DNA of 64,000 bases, taken from the NCBI GenBank assembly GCA_022496805.1, contig CM040100.1, forward strand, positions 20,985,009-21,049,008, in the 5' to 3' direction. The position numbers and the translations under genes were made by a program. The notes beneath the pieces are model-generated. The model was not told where the DNA came from. It saw only the letters and a list, made by a program, of their open reading frames with translations, and did no database searches. Positions 24,792 through 36,986 of the stretch are shown piece by piece. Every line of letters starts with the position of its first letter. Positions within the stretch are counted from its first letter, which is position 1. This DNA is from Pohlia nutans (lineage: Eukaryota; Streptophyta; Bryopsida; Bryales; Mniaceae).

Positions 24792-25432
24792 CTCCCTCTG
24801 TACGAAATTAAAACAACACCTTTGAAAAATACAAAGACATTAAGAATACAGTTACATGGAAAAATACAAACACATGAAAAAAGAAAAATACATTGAAGGA
24901 GAAATGAACCCTCCAAAGGGCTTTTTTGATGTTTGGGTAAGAATGTAAATTTTTATTGGAATTCTTTTTAAATAAAATATGACATAAAATAAAAAATAAT
25001 TAGCAAATGTTTAAAAAGTTTTAAAAATGTTCAATATATTTTAAAACAAATTTTAATATTCCTCCTTGCATTTATGCAAGATATGTCGCCAATGCTATTG
25101 GTTTTTGCTTATGTCCAGCCAAAATAATGAATGGTATCTCTGCACTCTATTTGCTGATGCGAAGGGAACGCAAGGTTGAAATTTTTGATGCTTTCTTTTG
25201 CATATATATTTTTTTTAATATTGAAAATATATTAAAAATATATATTTAAGAATTAGTTTTTAAAATTATTTTAATATCCAGTCTGACATGGTCGAACTAA
25301 AGCCATGTCAGATTTAATATTTTTAATATTTTTAATTAACTAAAAAAACAGAAAAAAAAAAAAAAAAAAACACTCAAGGCATCTTAGAGAGCTCAGATTT
25401 CTTGTAATGAGTGTACTTTGGAACAGAGGGAG
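24792..25432. mobile_element. Stowaway-like element (S3) with nested family R (R2)
   Basis: The outer pair CTCCCTCTGTACGAAA / GGAACAGAGGGAG encloses R2 (24897-25409: GAACCCTCCAAAGGGCTTTT to TTAGAGAGCTCAG and TTGTAATGAG). It lies about 420 bp before the presumed BRO1 promoter. Confidence 0.7.
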
Positions 25433-25479
25433 CACAAAAAGAAACAGAAATATTTCTATGGCGGTGGAGAAGGCATCCG

Positions 25480-25866
25480 TCACGAATGGGTAGAAGGCAG
25501 GGCATCCGATGATGACGGGGCAAGCCTAGTCATCAGTCCAGCAGAGCAGGCCCACTGATCCCGACGTCCGCTGAGGTGGCGCCCGCGCAGGCAGCCCCCG
25601 CCGCACGACCACGGGGCCCTCTAGTGAGCTGGCATTCCAGACCCGTCGCCCAGTGCCACACGGGCAACCCGTCTCTCCCACTTCATCGTCTCTCTCGCTC
25701 AACCAACCCGCCCTCCCTAACAATCCTCCCTCTTTATGAATTCCTCACGCATTCTCTTCTCGTGACAACCCATCAACCCGGATCAATCCCCCTCATTCTA
25801 CCTTTTACACAGAATTTTTTTTCTTCCTTTGAATTGCATCAAAAAGGCCGCCCAGAATATATATAA
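25480..25866 (+). promoter_or_regulatory. Probable promoter of the BRO1-domain gene
   Basis: A GC-rich island (25540-25680) stands out from the AT-rich surroundings and contains GGCCCA and GACGTC words. It is followed by a CT-rich tract and a TATA-like ATATATATAA at 25858-25867. Transcription would begin near 25890-25900. Open frames across the GC island look like composition artefacts. Confidence 0.5.
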
Positions 25867-26026
25867 CCTGCACTCTACTCTACTCTACTGAGCATTTCCA
25901 TAGCTCGCATCAGAGATGTTGAGTATCACGAGCTCTCTGTCTTTGTACGCTCTCTGGCTTTGATCATACAGCACTTGCACCGCCCATCGATCAACTCCTT
26001 ATAAACCTGCCTTCCTGTTTTGAGAG

Positions 26027-26873
26027 GTACGAAAGTAAGTTCATGAGTTTCATATATACTTGGACCTGGAAGTCTAGTTTGCACTGCGAAGGCCATTTGG
26101 TTGCAATGGAGGATTACTCGTAGGTGTTTGCAATGCTCATGTTTTCTCTGGATTTACTTGCACGAATTCTGCAATGGTTGAGTTTCAGTGGTTTTACAGG
26201 TTCTGATGGTTTTGTAATATATGAAGCTTTGAAATGAATTTGCAATTGATACGTGACGACTGAAGTGTGAGTGTATTTCATGAGTTTCATACTTAGACCA
26301 AGTCTAGTTTGCACTGCTAGAAGAATCTAAAACCCAATGGAAACTTACTCGTAGATTTTTGCACTTATCCCATTTACAATTCTCATGTTTTCTATGGTTT
26401 ACTTGTAATGATTCCAGTACTTAAAAATGCTCATTTTTTTCCATGGATTTGCTTGCAATTTAACAATGCTCATGTTTTCGATGGATTTGCTTACAAGAAT
26501 TCTGCAATTATGCTATATACGGCCTCTGTCCCGAAATAATTGTCCTAGTTCTTGGCATTTTTTTTTCGACATAATTGTCGTATGATTTATACTTCAAACT
26601 TGAGCCGTGTCCACTTCAAACGGGATGGATAAGTGACACAAAAACTACATACTACTAGTACATACGAATTTTCGAGTATTGAGACGGTTTTTTTTGGCGT
26701 TAAGTTAAAACAGGCCAAAAACTTGGACAGTTATTTCCGAACAGAGGGAGTAAGTTGCAATGGATGTTGTGGTTTTACAACTACAGTTTCTGATGGTTTT
26801 GTAATGAAGCTTTGAAACGAATTTGAAATTGATGTTTGGAGAGTGTACTGATGTGGTGATTCTTTTCGATCAG
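26027..26873 (+). other. Probable leader intron of the BRO1-domain gene
   Basis: A donor at GAGAG|GTACGAAAG (26027) or GAAA|GTAAGT (26035) and an acceptor at TTTTCGATCAG (26873) just before the start codon define a 5' UTR intron. It contains about four diverged copies of a CTCATGTTTTC-TGGATTT-CTTGCAA unit (26130-26510) and a Stowaway-like MITE (26521-26750; CCTCTGTCCCGAAATAA / TTATTTCCGAACAGAGGGAG). Confidence 0.55.
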
Positions 26874-26880
26874 GACGTCC

Positions 26881-29800
26881 ATGGGGTGCATTTTGTCTAC
26901 GGAGGCTGTGAATGATGGAGGCATCTATGAAGCCCTCCTTCCGTCCGGGGAAGTGTATGTGTTTGTCCCCGGGTTTAGGGTTCCACACCCGATCGACTTC
27001 AGCGAGCTTCTGAAGGGATCAGTGTCTGCTGGATTGGCAGCAAAGCTGCAGTCTCTTCGGTCACAAGTCATCAGTGCCAATGTGTCTGCGATCGAATTGC
27101 GACGAAGGAAATCACCAGACGGTAAGTTTACAAAGAAAAAGGAAAACCAGTTTTCAAATAGTCAATTGATTCCTGCATCTTCTGTTATGAAGTACAGTAG
27201 AATTCAGTGTAATTTTTCTCTGTGTAGGTGATTACGATCATGGGCTTGATTTGGAGAAGGCATTGCATGACTATTTGCCTGTTCTTCTCGGCCTCGTTAA
27301 TGGAGGTAATTCACTTCAAAATTTTAATGATCACAGGGAGAATTTCCCCATGAATTATGGAAAATGATTCTTTATTGCGGTGTTGTCTAAAAAGAGCTAA
27401 AACAATGTGATTTTACTTAAAACCGTGGTGTATGCTATTTATTTGGTGTGACTATGTCTTGCTTGGAGATTGAAGTTCCTTCTGTGATTCGGTTCTTGGG
27501 ATCTTTGGGGGTGCACTCTACATTATGTTTGAGAATCACGTGTGTTCATGACCCTCTTTAAAAATTTCCATGTATACGAGGGGTTATATGTCTAAAAACC
27601 TTTGTATACAGATCTATTCTGTCCTAAATATATGTTTAATGTAAATATACGTCAATATTTTCAGCTCTAAATATGTTTATTGTATGTATACATGATACGA
27701 CAATGTTCAAATTAATACCCCTTCTGTGCACTCATGTATACTTGTATATGTTTAGTGCAGTGCACCCCCGGTCTTGGGATCTGAATCTGAGACAGGGTTG
27801 TTTGTTGAACAGGTGAGAAATTCAGTTCAGCTATTGAATATCCGTGGACGAATGTGGAAGATGAGAGAAAGGTCAGCATTTGCTTTAACTCTTGTCCCTT
27901 TTAAAGTACAAGGGACGATGGCCATGTCCTTTGTGTAGCAACACTTTGAAGTACATCCCGAACAAAGTATACTGCACAACAGGGTTTTTATTTTTTGGAT
28001 TTTGGGTCATCTAACTTTAGGCTACAAAGTTTGCATGCAAGTGAATGAGGTGGCTTTTTTATCCCTTATTTATTATATTTTATTTGAAAAACTTGGTGAG
28101 GAATCTTTTTTTTTCATACATCCTATCTTTTTCATTCGATACATTAGCTTTTGCGAAACCCTTCATACATCCTCTCTTTTTCATCCAACATCTTGGACTT
28201 TTCATCCACTATGTGTCTCAGTCTGACTTGCAACTAGTCCAATCCATTGCCTTGGTGGCTACATGAGGTGGCATTTTTCTCATTATGTTCCCATGTGGTG
28301 ATTCTCCCAATGGATTTTTGTAGCAAACTGGCTATAAAAAGCCAAGAAAAAAAAACCTTGTTGCACAACATTAAATTAATATATAAATCCATGTAGTAAT
28401 TATAACCCTTCAAAAGGAGACATCAAGGGTAGCACTTAATATTGGTGTAGGTAGTAGAACTATCCCTACAAACTCTCCTTTTTTTTTGGGAAAGAAACCA
28501 TGTAAAGAAAAGCCCACATTTATATCCGAACGGACTGTTTATTTACGTTGAACTTAGGATTATTCTTTGTCTATTATTATTATCCTTTCCGACGTGGATA
28601 TTTCTAGAGAACATAGTGACACGTGGGGTCCTTTATTTTTATTAGCAGGACACAGCACTTGGCAGTGGGTACTATGAGTTGCTGTCAGTGCTGCATTTGT
28701 TAGGGATGTTGGCTTTACAAGAAGCCAATGTATGCTTAACACCAAGACCACCGGCCGAAGATGGGTACAATCCCAAAGCTATGGAAGGCATGTGCTTTGC
28801 CTTGCACCCCGTTTTTACTTTTGGGCGGTACATATCTGCGAGTCTTGCTGGGTACAGGTTAACTGATGGTAACTCCTATTACTAGCTTTGCCATTTTCAA
28901 TTGCGGCTCCTTTAATTATGGCAGAAATTAAGGCTTCACTGCAATTGTAATTCTTCAGGTTCCAAAAAATGTGTGCTTTATTGAAGAAAAAAAGGACTCA
29001 TCCAGTGTGTTTTCTACAGAAAACAAGAGAAATGCAATCGAGATATTCCTGAAGGCTGCATCGTATTTTGAATGTGCCATAAACTCCATCTTGCCCAACA
29101 CCCCAGATGAGATAAAGTAAGTTTGCCACATTTTCTGGTTCCTGCATGGGTCAATGGGACATTCTTGAAAGCAAGAAAGCCTGTGTCATTGTGTTGTAAG
29201 GTGGATGACCCAATAACCGATGTGTACTATAAACCAACAATATCTCCAACAGGTGTTCATTGAAAGCTTCAAATTCTATACCAGTACTAGATTTGCGTGA
29301 AAAGCTTAAAGCGCTGGTTTATGGGCCATCCACTATAACACTAGTTTGTCCCGTGCCGGAGTAAGACCAAAATTTGAATGAAAGTTAAATAAAATTAAAA
29401 GAGTTTTGTTCTATATTAGATACCTTTTACTCATAATTTTATGGGGATTGGGAAACATTGAATCAAAGTAGAAATGAATTTGGTGTGAAGTTGAAGTGAA
29501 ATGAATTGAAGTAAAAGTAACCTAATTAATAGCCCTTGTGATTACAAATAGATAGCCTTTGTGATAATAATGAGTTGTATTGCACTACAAACTAACCTGT
29601 TGTTTCTCATTCCTGAGAGTCCGGGAAAGTGTTTACTGTGGACACTTATCCTATGTGACATTTTGCACTCACCTCCTCTGACACATTGAGAAGTGGCCCG
29701 GTTTCACTCAAAAGCCGAATGAGAAACAACACCCCCTCCCTTTAGTGTTGATAGATAGGCAAAGACACCTAGTCTTGATAATTATATAATAGTAGCTTTT

Positions 29801-32800
29801 TTTTCCTCTCTGCTCATGTGCAGAGCAAAGCTACCAGCTGACCTAACAGAGGCAATGCTGAGGTCACTAGAGCAGCAAGCTTTAGGCCAGGTATTTATCA
29901 CGACTACATACTATACAACATCATTTGTGATGGTGGCATTATAGCACTCGTGATGTGTAGTGGTGGCATTCATACTAATTTTCATGTTTGCCAATTAATC
30001 ACCCATACTAAATAACCATTTCATTGATATTTGATCAGTTGGACATTACCGAGGGAGTTAAGTATTTCAGCTTTGTGGTGCAGGCTGTGGAATTGCAGCT
30101 AGGATTTGCAATTGACAATGTCAAGGCGTCGCTCGCAGTAAAGCGAAGATTAGCCTGTGAGCAAGTCGAAGTATGCGATCAGGTAGGTGATTCAAATGGG
30201 CCAACACTTTTTTTTACACATGATCTCAAGCATCTGTCTAATTTCCTTTCATATGAACACATGCAATATTCTTCACCTATTCTGGTGATATAAAATTTTC
30301 CCAGGGTGCACTCTACATTATGTTTGAGAATCACGTGCGTTCATGGCCCCCTCTAAAAACCCCTTTGTATACGAGGGGTTGGATGTCTAGAAAGCTTTGT
30401 ATACAGATCTATTCTGTCCTAAATATATGCTTAATGTACGTATACGTCAATATTTTGAGCTCTAAATATGTTTATTTTATGTATACGTAATATGGAAATG
30501 TGCACTCACGTATACTCGTACGTGCTTAGTACAGTGCACCCCCGAGAAAATTTAAGTCCATTTGAGTTATTTTTTGACAATTGAATTGGTTACTTTCAAA
30601 TCATGAATCCTTGATCCTTAGAGGGTAAATATTTTAACTAACACTTTGAATTTGTGTTAATAAAAAACTTTGGCACCTTTTGTCTTTTGAGCAGAGTTGA
30701 TGATTAGTTGAAATATGACAGGCAATCGAGAAGCTGGCTTGTGTGCCCTTGGCCGGAGCATTAAGAGACAAACACATCCTGTTTGTGAAATGGAAACTTG
30801 CTGAAGCAAAGGTAAACTAAGCTGTAATATGTACATATATACTGTACTTGGCTGTCAGGGTCCGCATCTTGTGTTGAGTAATTAATTTTTTTGCCGAAAC
30901 CAATGTCAAACTCTGTGAATATTCTTCAAGATTCCCTTTTTCACTGTACAAAATAATTTCTTAGAGATTTAGGTTTCTCTTCTTATAATTATAATTATAT
31001 ATATGTACATTATACTTGGTATACCATATCCTACGTGGAATAGGGTGTTTCAAAAATAGGAAATAAATGTTGGAAAGTTATTTTTTCAAAAAAGAGATTT
31101 TTATGGGGAAAAATGAATCTTGATGAATATTCGTAGAATATGACGTTTGCCAAAATAGAATTAAAAATAAAAATAAAAATAATTTGGCAGATATGTGTTG
31201 AACTTGCTATGTGGGTATGGTATGCTAATTTAGTGAAAATGTTTCCCCTTCTTAGGATAACAATATATTTCAGTTTTATACGCGCAGTAAGTTGGGTTCT
31301 TGACTTATGGTTTTGAGCTGTATTCTGTTTCACAGGCCACAGCATACTATTTCCATGGCCTCATTCTAGACGAGGGGTACGAAGCCAACTCACATGCAGA
31401 GTCCCTTTCCTGCCTCAGAGCTGCACATGCTCACTTGAAAGAGAGCCAAAAAGCTCGCACCGAGTTCGGCAACACGGAGCCTCTCACAAAGTATGCCTTA
31501 CACTTCACCCAATCACACATTTTTGTAAAAATTCAACATCCATTTTCTTTTTAAATTCCTAACTTCTCGTGAGGAGTTAACCCCTAAACGTACCAGGGTG
31601 TCCCTGGAATCGACAATTTGAGAAAAATCATCATAATCTACTATTTAGAAGAATATTTTGGAATTGATATACAAATGAAAGTTCTAGATTTTGAATTTTA
31701 GATTCCATCCGTACAGTTCGATTCACTAATACTATCACCAATATTTAATTATAAAATTTGAAAGTTAAAATTAAAAATTCCTTCTAAATTCGATTACAAA
31801 CAAAATTTTAATATTTTTTGAGTAAAATTTGTTGGAATGAATTTGAAATGAGATACTCTTAACGTGGTGATTCTTTGAAATTTTTGTTTGCCTTAAATCT
31901 ATGGCCTCATTTTTGCAAGGCCAGTTTTGAACTACAGTCAATGCAATTTTGGCTTGGTCAACAACTTGACATACTTCTACATTTGTAATTTTAGAAAAAT
32001 ATGTAATCAAGTATGACTAAATCCAACCGTCAGATAGGACAACAACTTGGTGAAGAATCTCCAAAAAATTGAATGACTTTCATCCAAGCATTGATGAGAA
32101 CGTGAGAAGGGTTTGAATCTGTTAGTCGTCCACTTTCTGGACGCTCTGACGTTTAGGGGTTAAAAACATAACGTACTATGCCCTTTTTGGAGCAGAAGAT
32201 GATAGGTTATTCACTCATGGGTTCAAACTCATAACCAAAGTTATTCTTTTGAACCACTAAATCAACCAAAAAACTGAAATTGAACAACCTTGATCATAAA
32301 AAGGCACAGTAGGTCATGTCCCATAACCGGTTTGGGACTCCGTCCCTCACCGGTTATGTAGTCCATAACCCTCTCTTGTCACTTTCATCGCCACATGGTT
32401 TTTATTATCACTCACTCTTGTTTCGGTACACAATTAATTGTGTAACTTTCTGAAAACCTCTGATTGGTGGATGATTGATTGCTGTTTTGGAAAGTTACTA
32501 AAAGCACCGTCTTGCTGAATGTTATACAATGCAGAGTTCCTCCATTGTGGGGTCCCATGAAGTACCTGGCTGAGAGAATACCCAGAGAAACATTGAGTAG
32601 AGGACGCATTTTCAAAGACCATTACTCAAAAGAAAAGTCAGTTTCAAACTCTATAACATTGCAAAACTTCTTTTCCTATATGTCAAGTTTTCTTTGGTTA
32701 AGAGTGAGAGGGATATATGTAACAGGGTGATGGCCTGATACGGGTACCCCTCCAAAAATAGTGTGATTTTTGAGAAATATATTTTCTTAAGAAAAAAACA

Positions 32801-33580
32801 TTGGAAATTACAAAAATTAGAGGGTGTTATAGACACCATGGTTGCAACTATATACATGGTGTTAAAGACGAAATTTCAAGCACATATAAAATGAGTTAGA
32901 CATAAGCCAGACTATGTGAGACGCGTACAAGTGGTACCCATATCAGGCCATTCCCCACCATTGTGTTTAATGTAAGAACAAAAAAAACACCTAATAGAAG
33001 AATACAACTTAGCGTTACATCTTATACCCTTCTGAAGGTGATGGCTGATTTGGTCATTGTACTACAAAATGCGGAGTATTACTTTTTTGGAACTAGAACG
33101 TTCAAGGTTGATATATACTTGTGGATACTAGCGAGACTCCTCTTCTCTGGCAAAATTTAGGTAGACCTAGGTTGGTATATTAGGTCCATAAAATAGGATA
33201 CCAATGTCACTCGTGGACATGCTTCTAACTTTTAAAAACTATTGTTGATTTTAGAGACTAATAATATTCTTTTTATTACTAAATGTAGGATTAATTTTAG
33301 CTTTCTAAGAGTTTTAGGGTTTGCACACAGGTTTCCAGCGAAGACGCCCGAGTTGCCGGAGTTTGCAATTGCGTTGGAAGCAAATGCATTCCACTTACCT
33401 CCGGTGGACGCCGCCTGGATGAAGGAGAGAGGGTTTGAAGCAAGGCCTTGTCAACCTCCAGATGTGCCATCTTTTCTCGCATCCAAGAAGCAACAACCTC
33501 CCGTGACACATTCGGACTTGCGAAGGGCACCGCCGATGGCACCGCCATTCATAGTTCCCGAGATGGCGGTCAAAGCCTGA
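26881..33580 (+). CDS. BRO1-domain protein, plant type, N-myristoylation signal
   Basis: Exons 26881-27121, 27228-27305, 27813-27871, 28649-28787, 29020-29116, 29824-29890, 30084-30182, 30722-30811, 31336-31490, 32535-32636 and 33331-33580 give about 458 aa. Phases agree throughout. The intron after exon 4 uses a GC donor (GAAG|GCATGT). The N-terminus MGC allows myristoylation plus palmitoylation, as in plant relatives. Landmarks: ALHDYLPVLLGLV, YPWTNVEDERK, YYELLSVLHLLGMLAL, FLKAASYFECAI, QALGQ, VKRRLACEQ, ATAYYFHGLI, PPLWGPMKYLAERIP and a Pro-rich tail. BRO1 domains are banana-shaped helical scaffolds that bind ESCRT-III (Snf7) in endosomal sorting; the plant short forms (about 420 aa) are little studied. 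Introns hold elements M1, M2 and H1. An in-frame cassette exon and an alternative acceptor are described separately. Confidence 0.93.
27505..27771. mobile_element. Mutator-like MITE, family M (M1)
   Basis: Flanked by the direct repeat TCTTGGGATCT (27494-27504 and 27772-27782). Ends carry GGGGGTGCACTCTACATTA and GTGCAGTGCACCCCCG. A 9-11 bp target duplication fits MULE-type transposition. It lies in intron 2 of the BRO1 gene. Family members: 30301-30545 and 53781-54050. Confidence 0.85.
29253..29360 (+). other. Candidate in-frame cassette exon of the BRO1-domain gene
   Basis: The 108 nt stretch is open in the gene's frame, is preceded by TATCTCCAACAG and followed by the donor GTAAGA, and enters and leaves in phase 2, the phase of the surrounding exons. 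Inclusion would add 36 residues (starting CSLKASNS, ending VCPVPE) between NTPDEIK and AKLPADL. Known plant relatives join these segments directly, so the main transcript probably skips it. Confidence 0.35.
30301..30545. mobile_element. Mutator-like MITE, family M (M2)
   Basis: Close copy of M1 (GGGTGCACTCTACATTATG to GTACAGTGCACCCCCG) in intron 7 of the BRO1 gene. Flanks AAAATTTT / AAAATTTAA look like an imperfect target duplication. Confidence 0.82.
31577..32163. mobile_element. TTAA-type MITE, family H (H1)
   Basis: TTAACCCCTAAACGTACCAG to CTCTGACGTTTAGGGGTTAA, in intron 9 of the BRO1 gene. The inverted sibling H2 is at 46961-47538. Confidence 0.85.
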
Positions 33581-33845
33581 CAACGGTACATGTCATGTCC
33601 GACCACTCGACAAGACGTCGAAGACACACACCCCTCGTCTGTCAAACAAGTCTATTCTTAGAATATACTTGCCAAAATATTCTTGGATATTCGGGAAATT
33701 TTCATCCAAGTTGTTTAACATACTAGAAACTTATAGTCTAATATGACACTTGACGTCGAATGTCGAATATGACAAACATCGGTGAAAAAGTGTCAAACAA
33801 GACAACCCTGCCTTGACGTTGTGCAGTTTTATGACCATATTTTGT

Positions 33846-33978
33846 TGTCTCTGCCCCACCAAGGGAGAGACTACGGAAACACATCGTTTTCAAGGAGTTA
33901 TATGGCTGAACAGTATAAACAAGCCATAAAAGTAAATCTAGGGTAAATACGAAGGCAGAGACTACGCGACGAGCCGCT
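33846..33978. repeat. Dispersed repeat W (W1)
   Basis: Matches the complement of 57684-57820: GTCTCTGCCCCACCAAGGGA, AACAAGCCATAAAAGTAAAT and GGCAGAGACTACGCGAC. It lies about 270 bp after the BRO1 stop codon. Confidence 0.75.
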
Positions 33979-34261
33979 TGTTGATTAATCCACTTGTTAC
34001 ACTCTTATAGCCTGAGACGGAGGTTAGAATTGGATCCCTAAGTACAAAGAAATTTATGTTCATAGCTAGCACAGGGATTGATCGGTTGTACATTAATCTT
34101 TATAGTAGCTAGGTGCTACAACTTAATTGCTGTAGGTGTAACAGTACATCAGTGTAGAGTATCATGGTGCAGAGATTTCTTAGTTCAAAATTTGTGTATA
34201 CAGGCCTGTTTGAAGGGAGAAAATTACGCATCGGAATCTTGATGTAGAGCTCTCATTCAGC

Positions 34262-34624
34262 TTATTTGAAGAACGACGGTTCACTGTTAAATCTTGGTAA
34301 CCTGTTGTCATTGCAGTGAGAGTTCTTCACGATGCATGCCGACGTATTGTTTTTCATTGCAAGCTTGTTTAATTTGTACACATCTTGGCAACGAATCGAT
34401 TGATAAAATTCAGGGTTTTGCTGGAGCTCACCGACAACACCGTCTTGAGGATGCATGATTTGTTGCTCAGCCTTGAATGTTTTTCCTTTTCCAGGGTCAA
34501 ACCAATGATTTGCTGACATGAGAGAAATTTGTAAAGTAGCAAAAACTCTGGTTTCTAGGCATGTGTCAGCATTAAAGACCCGGCGAATCCCAAAAACAAA
34601 AACTGTATTTTGATCTAAAAACAA
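34262..34624 (-). CDS. Unassigned open frame, possible 3' exon
   Basis: A 120-codon minus-strand frame ending SEPSFFK at a stop. The middle (SANHWFDPGKGKTFKAEQQI, then VVGELQQNPEFYQSIR) has coding-like composition in an otherwise AT-rich region, but I do not recognise the family. It could be the last exon of a minus-strand gene whose upstream exon is at 34988-35173. Introns and start are undefined. Confidence 0.25.
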   Translation of the reverse strand: MFLDQNTVFVFGIRRVFNADTCLETRVFATLQISLMSANHWFDPGKGKTFKAEQQIMHPQDGVVGELQQNPEFYQSIRCQDVYKLNKLAMKNNTSACIVKNSHCNDNRLPRFNSEPSFFK

Positions 34625-34987
34625 ATGAAATATGAGATTTATTTTCGGAAACTGAAGTTAGGGGACTGAGTTTCATATGGAGATGGCACTGACACCATGT
34701 GAACCGCATGGGAATTGCCTGAAGCTTTCTCATACAATCACCAATTCGATAATTATTTAGCTAAAGACAACATAAACCAGCTGTGCGTACTACTTTGAGT
34801 TGCCTTCTGCAGAAACAACCAGTCAATTGACAATCCGTTTGGTGATTACTTGCAAACGCCACTGACGAACCTGCAACAGAGTATGATCCAAAACACCATT
34901 CAGCTCTAACCAGCATTCACGACCGCTTACACCAATTGCAAGAAGCGCAAAGTTCACTGCCACACCAAACTGACACCCTCAACTAGA

Positions 34988-35173
34988 TTACGTCTCATTA
35001 TGAACCCTAAAAACACCAGAAACTCCCCACCAGGCAAAGCCATTCGTTGCCATGTCTATAAATTCCAATCCACGCCTTCTCCTCAACAACCACCTTAAAG
35101 CATCGAATCCCTCTTTCTCGCATTCAATTCCTCGCTGTCTCGCACCATAGAGTGCTCCTCCAGCTGAACCCTG
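34988..35173 (-). CDS. Unassigned minus-strand exon candidate
   Basis: A good acceptor (TTTTCTTTCCACAG) precedes an open frame starting GSAGGALYGARQRGIEC and continuing ALRWLLRRRRGLEFIDMA to HNET and a stop. The Gly/Ala-rich start could be a membrane segment, but no family is recognised. Two TTAA elements (35366-36155) lie directly upstream and may separate it from its first exon or promoter. Confidence 0.25.
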   Translation of the reverse strand, partial: QGSAGGALYGARQRGIECEKEGFDALRWLLRRRRGLEFIDMATNGFAWWGVSGVFRVHNET

Positions 35174-35365
35174 TGGAAAGAAAAGCATCTGAATCAATAG
35201 TCTACACAGTGACATATGATACAAAGTTTGTGTGATACAGTGTGATATGTGCCACGATGATGGCTGCGACGCAAATCGCCGCAGGAAAACGGTAGATCGT
35301 AGAGTGTATACATACAGTGCAGATACGTACAGTACTGAACCTGCCCCCGCTTGTCTTCGCTGCTG

Positions 35366-35597
35366 TTAACCCTTAAAAGGCCCTTGGGGTCCCTCTCTAC
35401 AACCGGTATTTAGCCATATAATTGCTTAATTGTAGTTTCCTATACAAATTGTGATATATTGTTAGATACATATTATCACGATTATCAATTTTTCTTTGTA
35501 CTGAAAAGTGTTTGGTCATTGTTATTTTGATCAAATACCATCAAATACGGGATATACTATACGCCCGCAAAGGGCTTTCGGGCCATTCAAGGGTTAA
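35366..35597. mobile_element. TTAA-type MITE, family I (I1)
   Basis: TTAACCCTTAAAAGGCCCTT to CGGGCCATTCAAGGGTTAA. Only copy seen. Four bases separate it from C3. Confidence 0.78.
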
Positions 35598-35601
35598 AGT
35601 T

Positions 35602-36155
35602 TTAACCCCTAAATGACAGAGGGGTAAGGGCGGCAAAACGTAGATGTATTATAAAATGTTACTTTTGTAATTGTGATGAAGTTTGGTCCAAAAGAGAAAA
35701 TGGGAAGCATGATGTTTAGTAATTATTAGTACCGTCAAACTTTCAAAATATGTTTTAGACATTCCTTTAATGAATTTCAAAGCATTTATCATTTCATATT
35801 CACCAAAATTACAATTTTTATTTTTAGAATTTGAAATTTGGTATGATTGGTTAAAACTAGACATTCTATTTTAAAATTTTAAAAAGGAAAAAATTCAAAT
35901 GAGAGAACATCATTACTTTCCCGAAATATAAAGTTTTATAACAGTAAGACAATGTAGAGGTGTTTGTCTTTGAAAAATTCCTTAGTGAACTTCAATATTG
36001 CAAATGAAATGCATCAAACAATACTAGAACATGATCTCTACCCCAATTTCGATAAAAAATCAAAATTTGAAATATGTCATTTCTTGATCATGGGCAATCA
36101 CTACTGTTTGAGTTGCGACCAAAAAATGGTCGATTGTTCACTTAATAGGGGTTAA
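35602..36155. mobile_element. TTAA-type MITE, family C (C3)
   Basis: TTAACCCCTAAATGACAGAG to GTTCACTTAATAGGGGTTAA. The interior matches C2 (GAAGTTTGGTCCAAAAGAG; CCCAAATA/CCCGAAATA region) but is more diverged. Confidence 0.8.
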
Positions 36156-36512
36156 CCTTCTGTCAAGAGCCCATGAATTTGCATAAGATCTTCATTTAGC
36201 GTGGTGTGACACTACTTTTGTAGGCATGGCGCATAGAAATTTCTTTCTAGGATTGTTTTACTCTTAGAGTGATTTAAAGCAGACTTGGATGGCAAGGAGT
36301 TTGAGGATATTTGGTGTGTGAATTCTGTTTTTTGTTTTGGTAGTTTGGTGGTGCCCAAGTGGCACCTCTCTTATGGTTCGGTGGCTTGTTTGCTTGCCTT
36401 TTCGTGGAATGGAGATTAACCCCCCTTGTATTTTTATCTTTGCACAATATAGTGAATGTTCACGGTCTTTGAAAGAGAAAAAAATGTAACCAAGTAAGAG
36501 AAATTAGATAGA

Positions 36513-36516
<4 letters not shown>

Positions 36517-36574
<58 letters not shown>
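36517..36574. repeat. (TA)n microsatellite
   Basis: About 29 TA units, between C3 and the Bet v 1-like gene. Confidence 0.95.
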
Positions 36575-36578
<4 letters not shown>

Positions 36579-36986
36579 TCCATCTATATTATTAAATGAA
36601 CAATGTGAAAGGATGGTGTCACGACCTAAATGTCACGTTTTCATCCCAAATTTTCATCCGGTCAAAATTCATCCCAATTTTATCATCCAATTTGTTACTT
36701 TCATTTGCATGTGAACTTCCATTGCTTCCGGTGCTTTCTGATTCTGGTGTGTTTTGTTTCCGGAGCTCCGTCATCTTTCAACGGGCTCCGTTCTAGTAAA
36801 ATTATCTATGATAACGCACTTTCATCCAAGTAGTGGCGATTAGTAAATTATTTAGTAGACTTCAACAATTTCATCCAAATTTTTACCCATTGTAGCTCCC
36901 AAAATCAGGTTAAGGTTCTAGCGAAAAATCGCCAACAAAAATTTTTGGCTGTCGCAGGGTATCCGAATAGGAAGCACGCTCATGTG

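Noticed and set aside
25526..25866. GC-rich open frames upstream of the BRO1 gene
   Set aside because: They overlap the presumed promoter and have no motif or splice support.
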